A stretch of 64,000 bases of DNA from assembly GCF_001029435.1 (NCBI RefSeq), contig NZ_LDOV01000011.1:31178-95177 (forward strand), read 5' to 3'. This document shows, one piece after another, positions 9,206 through 18,246 of the stretch (position 1 is the first letter of the stretch; each line of letters starts with the position of its first letter). Source of the DNA: Photobacterium aphoticum (GTDB taxonomy: Bacteria > Pseudomonadota > Gammaproteobacteria > Enterobacterales > Vibrionaceae). The notes below the pieces were generated by a model. That model worked only from the letters and a program-made list of their open reading frames with translations, made no database searches and was not told the DNA's origin. A program made the translations under genes and the position numbers.

Positions 9206-11101
9206 ATGAAATTCAAGGATCTGCGAGAGTTTATAGACTACCTGGAACAGCAGGGTCAGTTGCAACGCATCACGCAACCGGTCGATCCGGATCAGGAAAT
9301 CACTGAGATTTGTGATCGCACCTTGCGCGCGGGCGGCCCGGCGTTGTTGTTTGAAAACCCGGTCGGCTATGACGTGCCGGTACTGGCTAACCTGTTTGGC
9401 ACGCCGGAGCGGGTGGCGATGGGCATGGGCCGAGAAGACGTGCGCGATTTGCGCGAGGTCGGCAAGCTGCTGGCTTACCTGAAAGAGCCTGAGCCGCCAC
9501 GCGGTTTCCGTGATGCTATTGATAAGCTGCCGTTGTTCAAGCAAGTGCTGAATATGCCGGTTAAACGCCTGCGTCATGCGCCCTGCCAAGAGGTGGTATG
9601 GCAAGGTGACGAGGTGGATTTGGACAAGATCCCGGTGATGAGTTGCTGGCCGGGGGATGTGGCACCGCTGCTGACATGGGGACTCACCATCACCAAAGGG
9701 CCGCACAAGAAACGCCAGAATCTAGGGATCTACCGCCAGCAAAAAATCGGCAAGAACAAGATCATCATGCGGTGGCTGGCTCACCGAGGTGGCGCGTTAG
9801 ATCTGCGTGACTGGATGGAAACCCATCCGGGCGAACCGTTCCCGGTCACCGTGGCTTTTGGGGCCGATCCGGCGACGATTTTAGGCGCGGTGACCCCCGT
9901 GCCGGACACCTTGTCGGAATACGCGTTCGCCGGCTTGCTGCGCGGCCGTAAGACCGAAGTGGTGAAAAGCCTGAGCAACGATCTGGAAGTACCGGCCAGT
10001 GCGGAAATTGTGCTGGAAGGCTACATTGATCCGAACGAGTTTGCCGACGAAGGGCCGTATGGCGACCATACCGGGTATTACAATGAGGTAGAACGCCATC
10101 ACGTGTTCACCATTACCCATGTCACTATGCGTAACAAGCCGATTTATCACAGTACCTATACCGGTCGTCCGCCGGATGAACCGGCTGTACTGGGTGTGGC
10201 ATTGAATGAAGTGTTTGTGCCGATTTTGCAAAAGCAATTTCCGGAGATCGCCGACTTCTATTTACCGCCGGAAGGTTGCTCGTACCGCATGGCGGTGGTG
10301 ACCATGAAAAAGCAGTACCCGGGTCATGCCAAGCGCGTGATGATGGGGGTGTGGTCCTTCCTGCGCCAGTTCATGTATACCAAGTTTGTGCTGGTGTGTG
10401 ATGAAGACGTTAATGCCCGTGACTGGGGCTGTGTGGTCAGCGCGATGACGGCCAATTTCGCCCCGGCACGCGATACCCTGATCATCGACAGCACGCCAAT
10501 TGACTCGCTCGACTTTGCGTCGCCGGTGGTGGGGTTAGGCTCGAAAATGGGACTGGATGCGACCCGTAAGTGGGACGCGGAAATCGCCTTGGGCGGCCAT
10601 GCCTCGGCAACCGATATGCCAAAGGCTGACATGGCCGCTGACGCCCTGATCGCTGCAGTACGTGAAGCGTGTCCGGAAGTGGTGGATCTGTACCTGCCGG
10701 ATGGCGCCGGCAAGCTGGCGGTTGCCACGGTCAAGAAAACCGAGGCCGGATTAGGGCCGGATGTGTTGACCCGTATGTGGGCGGCAGCCGGTGATACCTC
10801 CGCATTGGGCATGGTGATCGTGTGTGATGCGGAAGATGTGAACGGCCGAGACTGGAATGATGTGATTTGGGCCGTGACCACCCGTATGGATCCGGGCCGC
10901 GACAGCGTCATTGTACGTGATGCGCACGGCGGCTCACGCATGGGCTGGGATGCCACCAATAAATGGCCGAGTGAGACCAGCGGCGACGCCCACAGTCACC
11001 CATGCGATAAGCCTCGTGAATGGGGCACGCCAATCAGTAAAGATCCGGCGGTGGTGGCAAAAATCGATGCATTATGGCCCTCACTGGGTATCCGCTGCTA
11101 A
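9206..11101 (+). CDS. ubiD: 4-hydroxy-3-polyprenylbenzoate decarboxylase UbiD with duplicated C-terminal segment
   Basis: The first 350 residues closely follow E. coli UbiD ([42 protein letters not shown]), the prenylated-FMN-dependent decarboxylase of ubiquinone synthesis. The protein is 631 residues against 497 in E. coli. The excess comes from an internal duplication: residues about 360-456 ([10 protein letters not shown] ... [13 protein letters not shown] ... MGLDATRKW) are repeated at about 502-587 (KLAVATVKK ... [14 protein letters not shown] ... MGWDATNKW). The family segments are split between the copies: copy 1 keeps LDFASPV, copy 2 keeps [13 protein letters not shown] and the terminal [11 protein letters not shown]. 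No frameshift is seen. It precedes the ferredoxin and fre, probably as an operon. Confidence 0.93.
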   Translation: MKFKDLREFIDYLEQQGQLQRITQPVDPDQEITEICDRTLRAGGPALLFENPVGYDVPVLANLFGTPERVAMGMGREDVRDLREVGKLLAYLKEPEPPRGFRDAIDKLPLFKQVLNMPVKRLRHAPCQEVVWQGDEVDLDKIPVMSCWPGDVAPLLTWGLTITKGPHKKRQNLGIYRQQKIGKNKIIMRWLAHRGGALDLRDWMETHPGEPFPVTVAFGADPATILGAVTPVPDTLSEYAFAGLLRGRKTEVVKSLSNDLEVPASAEIVLEGYIDPNEFADEGPYGDHTGYYNEVERHHVFTITHVTMRNKPIYHSTYTGRPPDEPAVLGVALNEVFVPILQKQFPEIADFYLPPEGCSYRMAVVTMKKQYPGHAKRVMMGVWSFLRQFMYTKFVLVCDEDVNARDWGCVVSAMTANFAPARDTLIIDSTPIDSLDFASPVVGLGSKMGLDATRKWDAEIALGGHASATDMPKADMAADALIAAVREACPEVVDLYLPDGAGKLAVATVKKTEAGLGPDVLTRMWAAAGDTSALGMVIVCDAEDVNGRDWNDVIWAVTTRMDPGRDSVIVRDAHGGSRMGWDATNKWPSETSGDAHSHPCDKPREWGTPISKDPAVVAKIDALWPSLGIRC

Positions 11102-11168
11102 GGCGTAGCCGTTAGCAGTATCGACCATGAATAAAGCGGCAGGCAACGCGCCTGCCAAGAGAAAAACC

Positions 11169-11444
11169 ATGTATCAAGAACGGTATCAAGTGCGCCTGTT
11201 GCCTCGCGACGTGACGTTCACCACCGACGGTGAACAAACGGTGTTAGAGGCTGCGCTCAACGCAGGCATTGCTTTTCCGAACCGTTGTCAGGTTGGGGCC
11301 TGTGCCATGTGCCTGTGCCGCAAACTGTCCGGGACGATCCGTTATGACCTCGAACCGATGCTCACAGAGAAAGAGCAGGAAGAGGGCTGGATCTTCGCCT
11401 GTCAGGCGGTGGCGGAAAGTGACTTGGTGCTTGCATTAGCGTAG
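11169..11444 (+). CDS. Stand-alone [2Fe-2S] ferredoxin-like protein
   Basis: The protein is about 91 residues with a plant-type ferredoxin fold signature: C40-x4-C45-x2-C48 (CQVGACAMC) and a fourth ligand, C78, in IFACQAV. This is the motif spacing of chloroplast-type [2Fe-2S] domains found on oxygenase reductases. The ATG at 11169 follows AAGAGA; an in-frame ATG at 11127 would add 14 residues but lacks a ribosome site. It lies between ubiD and fre, 9 bp before fre. The pair therefore looks like a split ferredoxin plus flavin reductase, which may exchange electrons; this is inferred. Confidence 0.85.
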   Translation: MYQERYQVRLLPRDVTFTTDGEQTVLEAALNAGIAFPNRCQVGACAMCLCRKLSGTIRYDLEPMLTEKEQEEGWIFACQAVAESDLVLALA

Positions 11445-11453
11445 AGGAAAAGA

Positions 11454-12164
11454 ATGTCGATTCAATGTGAAGTAAAGTCAGTGACCCCTTTGGCGTGTAA
11501 TACCTACCGCATTTTGCTGACCCCCTCGCAGCCGGTGGCGTTTAAAGCCGGCCAATACCTGTTGGCCGTGATGGGCGAGAAAGACAAGCGTCCGTTTTCC
11601 ATTGCCAGCAGCCCATGCCGTGAAGGCGAGTTGGAGCTGCATATCGGCGCCGCCGAGCATAACGCTTACGCCATGGAAGTGGTGGAAGCGATGAAAGCAG
11701 CACTGGAAAACGGCGGGACGGTGACCGTAGAAGCCCCACACGGGGACGCGTGGATCCGTGATGACAGCGACAAGCCGTTGTTGTTGATCGCGGGTGGTAC
11801 CGGGTTCTCGTACGTGCGCAGTATCTTGGATAACTGCCTGAGTCGTGGCGTGTCACAGCCGATCTTTGTGTACTGGGGCGGCCGCGATCTGTGTCAGCTG
11901 TATGCGCACGATGAGCTGCAAGCGTTGGCGGCAGCGCACACCAACCTGACGTATGTGCCGGTAGTCGAAAGTGCGCCGGCAGACTGGCAGGGCAAAGTGG
12001 GTAATGTACTGGAAGCGGTGAGCGACGATTTCGTCAGCCTGTCGGCGTACGATATCTACTTGTGTGGCCGCTTTGAGATGGCCGGCGCGGCGCGTGAGCA
12101 GTTCTCGGCAGAAAAAGGCGCGGTACGTGAGCGCATGTTTGCGGATGCGTTCTCGTTTATTTAG
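11454..12164 (+). CDS. fre: NAD(P)H-flavin reductase
   Basis: The 236-residue protein matches E. coli Fre (233). It has RPFSIASSP for flavin binding, [12 protein letters not shown] for the nicotinamide-nucleotide domain, and a C-terminal [14 protein letters not shown]. Fre reduces free riboflavin, FMN or FAD with NAD(P)H. The ATG follows GAGGAAAAGA. The ubiD-fre linkage is common in enterics and vibrios; here a ferredoxin gene is interposed. Confidence 0.94.
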   Translation: MSIQCEVKSVTPLACNTYRILLTPSQPVAFKAGQYLLAVMGEKDKRPFSIASSPCREGELELHIGAAEHNAYAMEVVEAMKAALENGGTVTVEAPHGDAWIRDDSDKPLLLIAGGTGFSYVRSILDNCLSRGVSQPIFVYWGGRDLCQLYAHDELQALAAAHTNLTYVPVVESAPADWQGKVGNVLEAVSDDFVSLSAYDIYLCGRFEMAGAAREQFSAEKGAVRERMFADAFSFI

Positions 12165-12280
12165 TCGCGAGGACTAGGGGCGGGGAAAAGCGATGAAAGC
12201 GGAGCGATGACCCTAATGCCCTGCGAGGATCCTGCGGCAACCTGATGTTCCGGCGGATACTCAGCTTACAGAACCAAAAC

Positions 12281-12311
12281 AAAAGGCGAGATCGGTGATC
12301 TCGCCTTTTTC
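12281..12311. terminator. Bidirectional terminator between fre and the lipoprotein gene
   Basis: AAAAGGCGAGATC GGT GATCTCGCCTTTTT is a long perfect stem with A and T tracts on the two sides, between convergent genes. Confidence 0.92.
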
Positions 12312-12345
12312 GTTTTTGTTGTTTTGCTTGTGTGGGTTGTGCCGC

Positions 12346-12636
12346 TTAGTGATTGAGCTTGGAGCGGTTGAATTTGCGCAGCTCATCCTTGGCGTATTCG
12401 GCTTCCCGTTCATACACGGTTTTCGTCACACAACGGGTTTTCTTGAAGTTGCTGCCCGTGGCTTTGCGGCTGGTGCAGATGATCTCGTCGTCCTCCAAAG
12501 AGGCGGCTGCCGCTAAGGGCTGGGCAGGGGCTGTTGAAGCACTGTCTGTCGTCGGGGCGGATGAGCTGCTACAGCCTGCGAGCAGCAGACTAAAGGTGCC
12601 TGCCAGTAAGGTCGTCGATAGTGTGGTGTGGCGCAT
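12346..12636 (-). CDS. Small lipoprotein with a CX14C segment
   Basis: Starting at the ATG preceded by AAGGAGGGAACC, the product is 96 residues with a lipoprotein signal ending LLLAGC (C22). A Ser/Thr/Ala/Pro linker follows. The mature C-terminal part has two cysteines (C54, C69) in ICTSRKATGSNFKKTRC followed by a charged helix. The pattern resembles short proteobacterial proteins of unknown function carrying two cysteines around a Gly-Ser core; a disulfide is likely. It is probably anchored in the outer membrane. Upstream extension of the reading frame is ignored because the ribosome site fixes the start. Confidence 0.82.
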   Translation of the reverse strand: MRHTTLSTTLLAGTFSLLLAGCSSSSAPTTDSASTAPAQPLAAAASLEDDEIICTSRKATGSNFKKTRCVTKTVYEREAEYAKDELRKFNRSKLNH

Positions 12637-12724
12637 GGTTCCCTCCTTGTGATGCAAGGGATACCTTGGCCGCTGCCCAGCAAAAGCGCAATGCACAGCG
12701 GCCAAAATGTTAACACGGTGTGAA

Positions 12725-13603
12725 CTAGCCCGAGTGTTGCGCCCGCATTGTGTGTTTTTTCACCCAGTGCTCGTTAAACCACAACGAGAATAAGATGATC
12801 ACGCCGCCGAGGATCAGACGTGGATAATCCACATCCCGGTTCCAAATCACGATGTTCACAATCAGTCCGGCAGGCACCAAGGCATTGTTCATGATCGCCA
12901 AGGCGCCGGCGTTCACCAGTGTGGCCCCTTTGTTCCACAGGTAGTAGCCCAAGCCTGAGGCGACGGTGCCCAGGTAAATCAAAATGCCCCATTGGGTCGT
13001 CGTGGCCGGCAGTTTGCTGGTATCACCAAACAGCACAAACATCGGCAGGGCCACGGCAATTGCCCCCAGATAGAACAGGCCAAACACCGTGTGTTGCGGC
13101 AAATCCACTTTTTCCTGCTCCATAATGCGCTTATAGCCGACCTGGCCGATGGCAAAGCACAGGTTCGCGCCTTGTACGATGAAAAAGCCCAGAATGAAAT
13201 CTTCGTTGATCCCTTCAAACTTGATCACCGCCGCGCCCAGAACCGCAATGGCGGCGGTGGCGAGGTACCACGCCGAGAACTGGCGGTGCAGCATGTCATA
13301 GATCAGGGTGACATAAATCGGGGTGAAGATGGTGAACAGCAGCACTTCCGGCACACTCAGGTACAGGAAAGATTGGTAATAGAAGCAGTACATGATCCCT
13401 AGCTGAAAGGCCCCGACCACCATCAGTTTGAGCGCCAGGCGCCAGTGCAGATGCTGACGACGCAAGAAGGGCAGAAAGACCAGTGCAGCCAGCACTACGC
13501 GGGTGAGCACCGAGAACCAGGCGTCCACCTGACCGGCCAGATACACCCCGATCAAGCTAAAGGAAAAGGCCCAAAGCAGGGTGACAGCAGAAAGATATCC
13601 CAT
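12725..13603 (-). CDS. DMT-superfamily permease (EamA family)
   Basis: This 292-residue protein has about ten hydrophobic segments arranged as two EamA repeats (roughly 1-135 and 145-280), for example TLLWAFSFSLIGVYLA and WGILIYLGTVASGLGYYLW. Such permeases of the inner membrane export or import small metabolites. The type resembles those annotated as carboxylate/amino acid/amine transporters; the substrate cannot be read from the sequence. It stands alone downstream of a gene-poor spacer. Confidence 0.85.
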   Translation of the reverse strand: MGYLSAVTLLWAFSFSLIGVYLAGQVDAWFSVLTRVVLAALVFLPFLRRQHLHWRLALKLMVVGAFQLGIMYCFYYQSFLYLSVPEVLLFTIFTPIYVTLIYDMLHRQFSAWYLATAAIAVLGAAVIKFEGINEDFILGFFIVQGANLCFAIGQVGYKRIMEQEKVDLPQHTVFGLFYLGAIAVALPMFVLFGDTSKLPATTTQWGILIYLGTVASGLGYYLWNKGATLVNAGALAIMNNALVPAGLIVNIVIWNRDVDYPRLILGGVIILFSLWFNEHWVKKHTMRAQHSG

Positions 13604-13912
13604 AATGTGAACCGAAAAGTAAAAATAGATAGCCGCGAGTGTAACGGAATTTGCTGACGCGCCCTATGTGCAATCGTAGGGAGCGTGATAAACCTCGAGC
13701 GATCCAGCGGCGGTGAGGATGGCAGTGGCCACGACAACACAGATCGTTGCAGTGAAAAGGGCGATGAAAGTGATCAGGTCGAGGGATCGCGGCGTAGCTA
13801 GGAGAAAGCAAGAGAGCGGGATGAAACAGACCGCCAAGGCGGATGACACTTGGCGGCAGTGATCAAACCGGCAGGATGAGGCCGATGAGGGTGTTGTTGC
13901 TGCGGGTTTGCC
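13604..13912. other. Gene-poor spacer with one hairpin
   Basis: This spacer holds no well-supported gene. A reverse-strand frame (13664-13849, GTG start) would give 61 residues with one hydrophobic stretch, but it lacks a ribosome site. CCGCCAAG and CTTGGCGG (13831-13838 and 13849-13856) form a perfect stem without a T tract. It may mark the end of the uspA transcript. Confidence 0.4.
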
Positions 13913-14335
13913 TTACTTGAGCGGCACCATGAGCATGTCGACCGGTGAGCGGTTGATCAGCTGGCGGGCAGAGCTCAAGATTTTGCTCCAGAAGTCCTGA
14001 TGATGGCCGCAGACCACCAATTCGATATCCAGATCATCAATGGCATGGCAGATCTCATCGCTCAAATCGCCACTGCCAACCAGCGTGTGAGAAACCGGGT
14101 AATCCGCTTTTTCCGCCAGTGTACGCAGTTGTTGTTGGGCCTCATCAGCCATACGGTGCTGTGCTTCAGACAGGTTGATGTCGATCAGGCCGGTGTACAG
14201 TTCGGCATAGTTAACGTCAATGTGGATCAGTGACAGTTTGGCATCCAGCGCTTTGGCGAGATCGGCTGCTTTATTCACAATCAGCTGACTCTCTTGAGAA
14301 AGGTCGATAGCGACCAAGATGTGTTTGTAAGCCAT
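13913..14335 (-). CDS. uspA: Universal stress protein A
   Basis: The 140-residue product begins MAYKHILVAIDLS and contains the UspA segments LIHIDVNYAELYTGLIDINL and VVCGHHQDFWSKILSSARQL, nearly identical in kind to E. coli UspA. It is a small dimeric cytoplasmic protein induced by growth arrest. ATG 14335 is chosen because AAGGAG lies 8 nt before it; a GTG three codons earlier is too close. It is divergent from ftnA. In E. coli uspA is divergent from uspB; here the ferritin gene sits between them. Confidence 0.95.
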   Translation of the reverse strand: MAYKHILVAIDLSQESQLIVNKAADLAKALDAKLSLIHIDVNYAELYTGLIDINLSEAQHRMADEAQQQLRTLAEKADYPVSHTLVGSGDLSDEICHAIDDLDIELVVCGHHQDFWSKILSSARQLINRSPVDMLMVPLK

Positions 14336-14670
14336 AGTATGCACTCCTTGACCGTGCGGTGTTTATTGCATGCTAGCACCGTGCGGGCAGAAAAAATATT
14401 ACCGCGATCGCATCTTGATAGCGGGCAATGGCGTGCTGCAGTGAAGAAGTTCTTTGTGATTTCTTCCTGTTTTTCCATTTACCGTCAGAGAGTTGAAAAA
14501 GCGCCCCTGTCGGCAGTGAATCCTCGGCGTTGAGTTGCATTCTCACAGGGGCGGCGTAACAATGGAACCTGTTCAAGGGATACCCAAGGGGCTTTATGCG
14601 GGGTGAGGATGATTGAATTACGCACCTTGAGGCCGTTTGGGTATACACTAGAATAAATAGGAGTAGTACG
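14336..14670. promoter_or_regulatory. Divergent uspA-ftnA control region
   Basis: This 335-bp gap separates two divergent genes. Towards ftnA there is a TATACACTAGAAT stretch usable as a -10 region and an AGGAG site. A 9-bp inverted repeat, CGCCCCTGT (14502-14510) and ACAGGGGCG (14545-14553), has a 34-bp spacer and could be a protein-binding site. No ORF here is convincing. Confidence 0.45.
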
Positions 14671-15198
14671 ATGTTAGCGCAAGCAATGGTTGAGAAACTC
14701 AACGAGCAAATCAACTTGGAATTCTTTTCTTCTAACTTGTACCTGCAAATGAGTGCGTGGTGTGAAGACAAAGGATTTGAAGGTGCCGCTGAATTTTTGC
14801 GTCTGCATGCTGCCGAAGAAATGCAGCACATGCAGCGTTTGTTCACTTACGTGAGTGAAACCGGTTCGCTGCCTATCCTGGGGGCGATTGAGGCGCCAAA
14901 GCACGAGTTTGCCTCACTGGGTGATGTGTTCCGTGAGACCTACGAGCATGAGCAGCTGATCACTGAGAAGATCAACAAACTGGCGCATGCGGCGTTCACC
15001 GCGCAAGACTACTCGACGTTTAACTTCTTGCAGTGGTATGTGGCAGAGCAGCACGAAGAAGAAAAACTGTTTAAAGGCATTCTTGATAAGATCGAGTTAG
15101 TGGGTGAAGATGGTAAGGCACTGTTCTTCATCGATAAAGATTTAGCAGCTATGGCTAAAGCTGAATCTACATCCGTTATGGATACGACGGCTGGCTGA
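14671..15198 (+). CDS. ftnA: Non-heme ferritin
   Basis: The 175-residue protein has every ferroxidase-centre residue of bacterial FtnA: E17, Y24, E49, E50, H53, E94, E126, Q127 and E130. It forms a 24-subunit shell that oxidises and stores iron in the cytoplasm. No heme-binding Met of bacterioferritin type is apparent. The start has AGGAG upstream. It is placed between uspA and uspB, suggesting shared stationary-phase or stress control, which is inferred. Confidence 0.96.
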   Translation: MLAQAMVEKLNEQINLEFFSSNLYLQMSAWCEDKGFEGAAEFLRLHAAEEMQHMQRLFTYVSETGSLPILGAIEAPKHEFASLGDVFRETYEHEQLITEKINKLAHAAFTAQDYSTFNFLQWYVAEQHEEEKLFKGILDKIELVGEDGKALFFIDKDLAAMAKAESTSVMDTTAG

Positions 15199-15275
15199 TC
15201 CGTCCTGAGGGCATGGTGACATGCCCTTTTCACCACGGTCATGCCAGTCACCTGTCACGTTGTTCGGGGGCTCAT

Positions 15276-15614
15276 ATGATTAGTGGTGATGCACTTCTTC
15301 TTGCACTGTTTGTGGTCGCTGTTGTGAACGTTTCACGCTATGTCAGCACGTTGCGCACGTTGTTGGCGGTGATGCGTGAATGTGATCCACTCTTATACCA
15401 ACAAGTCGACGGTCGCGGCTTCTTCTCGTCGCAAGGCAATGTCAGCAAACAGATCCGCCTTTTCCACTATATCCGCAGTGAGCAATACCAGAATCACCAC
15501 GATCCGGTCTTCATGCAAAAATGCGTGAAAGTCCGCAAGCTCTTCATCCTCGCCAGTTCGTACCTGATGCTTTTCATCGTTTCCATTTTTGTGGTGGCCT
15601 ACCTCGGTATTTAG
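15276..15614 (+). CDS. uspB: Universal stress protein B
   Basis: From ATG 15276 the product is 112 residues and matches E. coli UspB (CDPLLYQQVDGRGFFSS, KQIRLFHYI, FMQKCVKVRKLFIL). It has two membrane segments, about 5-25 and 88-108. UspB is a sigma-S-dependent inner-membrane protein linked to ethanol resistance. The longer upstream frame is ignored because family members begin at MIS. Confidence 0.92.
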   Translation: MISGDALLLALFVVAVVNVSRYVSTLRTLLAVMRECDPLLYQQVDGRGFFSSQGNVSKQIRLFHYIRSEQYQNHHDPVFMQKCVKVRKLFILASSYLMLFIVSIFVVAYLGI

Positions 15615-15697
15615 CCGGATTGATCCGCCCCGCGCTTGCTATCTGACGAGCCGCACACTACCTTTAGCAGCCTTGTGTGATTAACCATAGGGTTGCT

Positions 15698-16801
15698 ATG
15701 ACTCATTTTTACCATTGGTGGCATGCTTTGCAGCAGGGTGTGAGCCAGAACTGGATCACCAACATTGGCGTATTGCTGCTGTTTAGCGCCGTGTTGTGGG
15801 CGGCATGGTTGCTGCTGACTCGCCACCTGTTACAGGTGACCCAGAAAACCCGTTTGATGTGGGATGACGCCCTTGTTCAGGCTGTTCGGCGTCCAATCAG
15901 TTGGTTGATCTGGCTGTGGCCGGCGGCGTTCTCGCTGGGGGTCGTGATTGAAAATACCTCGACCCACTCAGCGGCTTTCTTGGCCGTATTGCGCCATCTC
16001 TTCTTGGTCTGGACGGTCATTTGGATCTTGCTGCGTCTGATCAGTAATGCTGAAGCCGCGATCAGCCGCACGGCCAAAGATGTCACTACCATTACCGCCG
16101 TATCCAAAGTGCTGCGCCTGATTGTGTTTGTGATCGGTGGTTTGGCGGTGATGCAAAACCTCGGGCTGAGCCTGTCTGGGGTGCTGACCTTTGGTGGTGT
16201 CGGGGGGCTGATTGTCGGTATGGCGGCGAAAGATTTGCTGGCCAACTTCTTTGGCGCGGTGATGATTTACTTTGACCGTCCGTTTCAGCTGGGGGATTGG
16301 ATCCGCAGTCCTGACCGGAATATCGAAGGCACGGTGGAGCAAATCGGTTTTCGTGTCACCATGATCCGCACTTTTGATAAACGGCCGTTGTATGTGCCGA
16401 ACTCCGTATTCAGTTCGATTGTGGTAGAGAACGCGTCGCGCATGACCAATCGCCGGATCAAGCAAACGGTCGGTTTACGCTATCAGGATGCAGAGAAAGT
16501 GGAAGGGGTGGTGAAAGACATCAAAGCCATGCTGACCCTGCATGATGATATCGATACCACGCAAACCATGATTGTCAGCTTTGATAACTACGGGCCTTCC
16601 TCCCTGAATATTCTTGTTTACACCTTCACTAAAACCGTGGGCTGGGTGGAATATAAAGAAGTGCAGCAGGATGTGATGTTGAAAATTGTGGAGATTGTCA
16701 AAGAGCATGGCGCAGACTTTGCCTTCCCGACGACGACACTGCAATTCGATACACCGGAGCCCGCTGTGGTCGACACCGTGAAGTCGGTGGTGGGCGAATA
16801 A
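15698..16801 (+). CDS. Mechanosensitive channel, MscS family, YnaI-like
   Basis: The 367-residue protein has about four or five N-terminal membrane helices, the MscS pore/beta region (GGVGGLIVGMAAKDLLANFF, IYFDRPFQLGDWI) and a C-terminal domain closest to E. coli YnaI: RPLYVPNSVFSSIVVENASR, MTNRRI, TVGLRYQDAEKV, HGADFAFPT. It is an inner-membrane osmotic safety valve of small conductance. ATG 15698 is preferred over GTG 15677; neither has a strong ribosome site. It is followed by a terminator. Confidence 0.9.
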   Translation: MTHFYHWWHALQQGVSQNWITNIGVLLLFSAVLWAAWLLLTRHLLQVTQKTRLMWDDALVQAVRRPISWLIWLWPAAFSLGVVIENTSTHSAAFLAVLRHLFLVWTVIWILLRLISNAEAAISRTAKDVTTITAVSKVLRLIVFVIGGLAVMQNLGLSLSGVLTFGGVGGLIVGMAAKDLLANFFGAVMIYFDRPFQLGDWIRSPDRNIEGTVEQIGFRVTMIRTFDKRPLYVPNSVFSSIVVENASRMTNRRIKQTVGLRYQDAEKVEGVVKDIKAMLTLHDDIDTTQTMIVSFDNYGPSSLNILVYTFTKTVGWVEYKEVQQDVMLKIVEIVKEHGADFAFPTTTLQFDTPEPAVVDTVKSVVGE

Positions 16802-16868
16802 TCCATTGGTATTCAGCGAGCGGGGCGGTTAAAATTAGCGCGCTGGCAGGGTGCCAGACACACAGAAG

Positions 16869-16903
16869 AGGGATGCAGGCTGACGCCACCGCATCCCTTT
16901 TTT
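16869..16903 (+). terminator. Terminator after the MscS-family gene
   Basis: GGGATGC and GCATCCC (16870-16876 and 16891-16897) are followed directly by TTTTTT; the loop is 14 nt. Confidence 0.8.
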
Positions 16904-16960
16904 GTCGCTTCTTATTGGCGATGGGCCAGCAGGATGATTCCAACCGACAGCGGTGATGTA

Positions 16961-18148
16961 ATGACAGAAAAATTTGATGTAGTGATTATTGGTGCAGGTG
17001 CTGCAGGCTTGATGTGTGCCGCCGAAGCGGGCAAGCGTGGCCGCAAGGTGCTGGTGGTGGATCATGCCAAAAAGCCCGGCCGTAAAATCCTGATCTCCGG
17101 TGGCGGCCGTTGTAACTTCACCAACTACGATGTGGCCGCAAACAACTACGTTTGCCGTAACCCGCATTTCGTCAAATCGGCGTTGTCGCAGTACACCCAG
17201 TGGGATTTCATCGCCATGGTGGCCAAGCACGGTATCGCGTTTGAAGAGCGTGAGCACGGCCAGTTATTCTGTGAAGAGTCGGCCAAAGACATCGTCAGCA
17301 TGCTGCTGGCCGAGTGTGATTTACCGACGGTACAACAGCGCTATCAGGCCGATGTGCACAGTATCGAACAGACAGAAAGTGGCTTTCAGCTGCAGATCAA
17401 CACCGATACCGTGACGTGTGAATCGCTGGTGGTGGCGACCGGTGGCCTGTCGATGCCAAAGCTGGGGGCGACCCCGTTTGGTTACCAGATCGCTGAGCAA
17501 TTTGGCTTAAAACGTGTCCCAACCACGGCCGGTCTGGTGCCGTTTACCCTGCATACCGCCGATAAAGACGCGCTGTCGGATCTGTCGGGCATTGCGATCC
17601 CGGTGGTGATGGAAGCGGAAAACGGCACCACGTTTAAAGAAAACTTGCTGTTTACTCACCGTGGCCTGTCGGGGCCGGTGGTGCTGCAGATCTCCTCTTA
17701 CTGGACGCCGGGTCAGGCGGTGACGATCGACTTGCTGCCGGATCTGGATTTGGCTGAAACGCTGAATGCAATGCGTGACAAGCACCCGAATCAGAGCGTG
17801 AAGAACTCGCTGTCTCGCCTGTTGCCAAAACGTCTGATTGAAGCGCTGATGGCCCGTGGGGATGTGGAGGATCGTCCGCTCAAGCAGCTGAACCCGAAAG
17901 ATATCACGGCGATGGCGACCTACTTCCATCAATGGCGTATCGCGCCGAATGGCACCGAAGGCTACCGTACGGCCGAAGTGACATTGGGCGGGGTGGACAC
18001 CGATGAGCTGTCATCGAAAACCTTGGAAGCGAAAAAGGTCAAAGGCCTGTATTTTGCGGGTGAGGTGATGGACGTGAGCGGCTGGCTGGGCGGTTACAAC
18101 TTCCAGTGGGCATGGAGCTCGGGCTTTGTGGTCGGTCAGCACGCATAA
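16961..18148 (+). CDS. FAD-dependent oxidoreductase of the YhiN/HI0933 family
   Basis: The product from ATG 16961 is 395 residues and parallels E. coli YhiN: the FAD-binding motif VVIIGAGAAGLMCAAEAG, KPGRKILISGGGRCNFTN, a long central domain and the terminal ATLGG-like and GWLGGYNFQWAWSSG segments that close the FAD site. The family is of flavoproteins with unclear physiological substrate. The upstream in-frame ATG at 16934 is not favoured since homologues begin just before the FAD motif. Confidence 0.92.
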   Translation: MTEKFDVVIIGAGAAGLMCAAEAGKRGRKVLVVDHAKKPGRKILISGGGRCNFTNYDVAANNYVCRNPHFVKSALSQYTQWDFIAMVAKHGIAFEEREHGQLFCEESAKDIVSMLLAECDLPTVQQRYQADVHSIEQTESGFQLQINTDTVTCESLVVATGGLSMPKLGATPFGYQIAEQFGLKRVPTTAGLVPFTLHTADKDALSDLSGIAIPVVMEAENGTTFKENLLFTHRGLSGPVVLQISSYWTPGQAVTIDLLPDLDLAETLNAMRDKHPNQSVKNSLSRLLPKRLIEALMARGDVEDRPLKQLNPKDITAMATYFHQWRIAPNGTEGYRTAEVTLGGVDTDELSSKTLEAKKVKGLYFAGEVMDVSGWLGGYNFQWAWSSGFVVGQHA

Positions 18149-18178
18149 GCGTCAGTCATACCGAGCACATTGAGATGC

Positions 18179-18208
18179 AAAAAAGCGGTGAAGATCACCG
18201 CTTTTTTT
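18179..18208. terminator. Bidirectional terminator
   Basis: AAAAAAGCGGTGA AGA TCACCGCTTTTTTT lies between the convergent yhiN-like gene and eda and can serve both. Confidence 0.92.
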
Positions 18209-18246
18209 GTGCCTGTCGTCGCCGCTGCCGGCGTGTTTAGCGCTGT

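Noticed and set aside
13664..13849. 61-codon reverse frame with one hydrophobic stretch
   Set aside because: GTG start inside a hairpin, no ribosome site; kept only as a remark on the spacer.
14373..14846. 157-codon reverse ORF across the uspA-ftnA gap
   Set aside because: It overlaps ftnA and shows no protein-like pattern.
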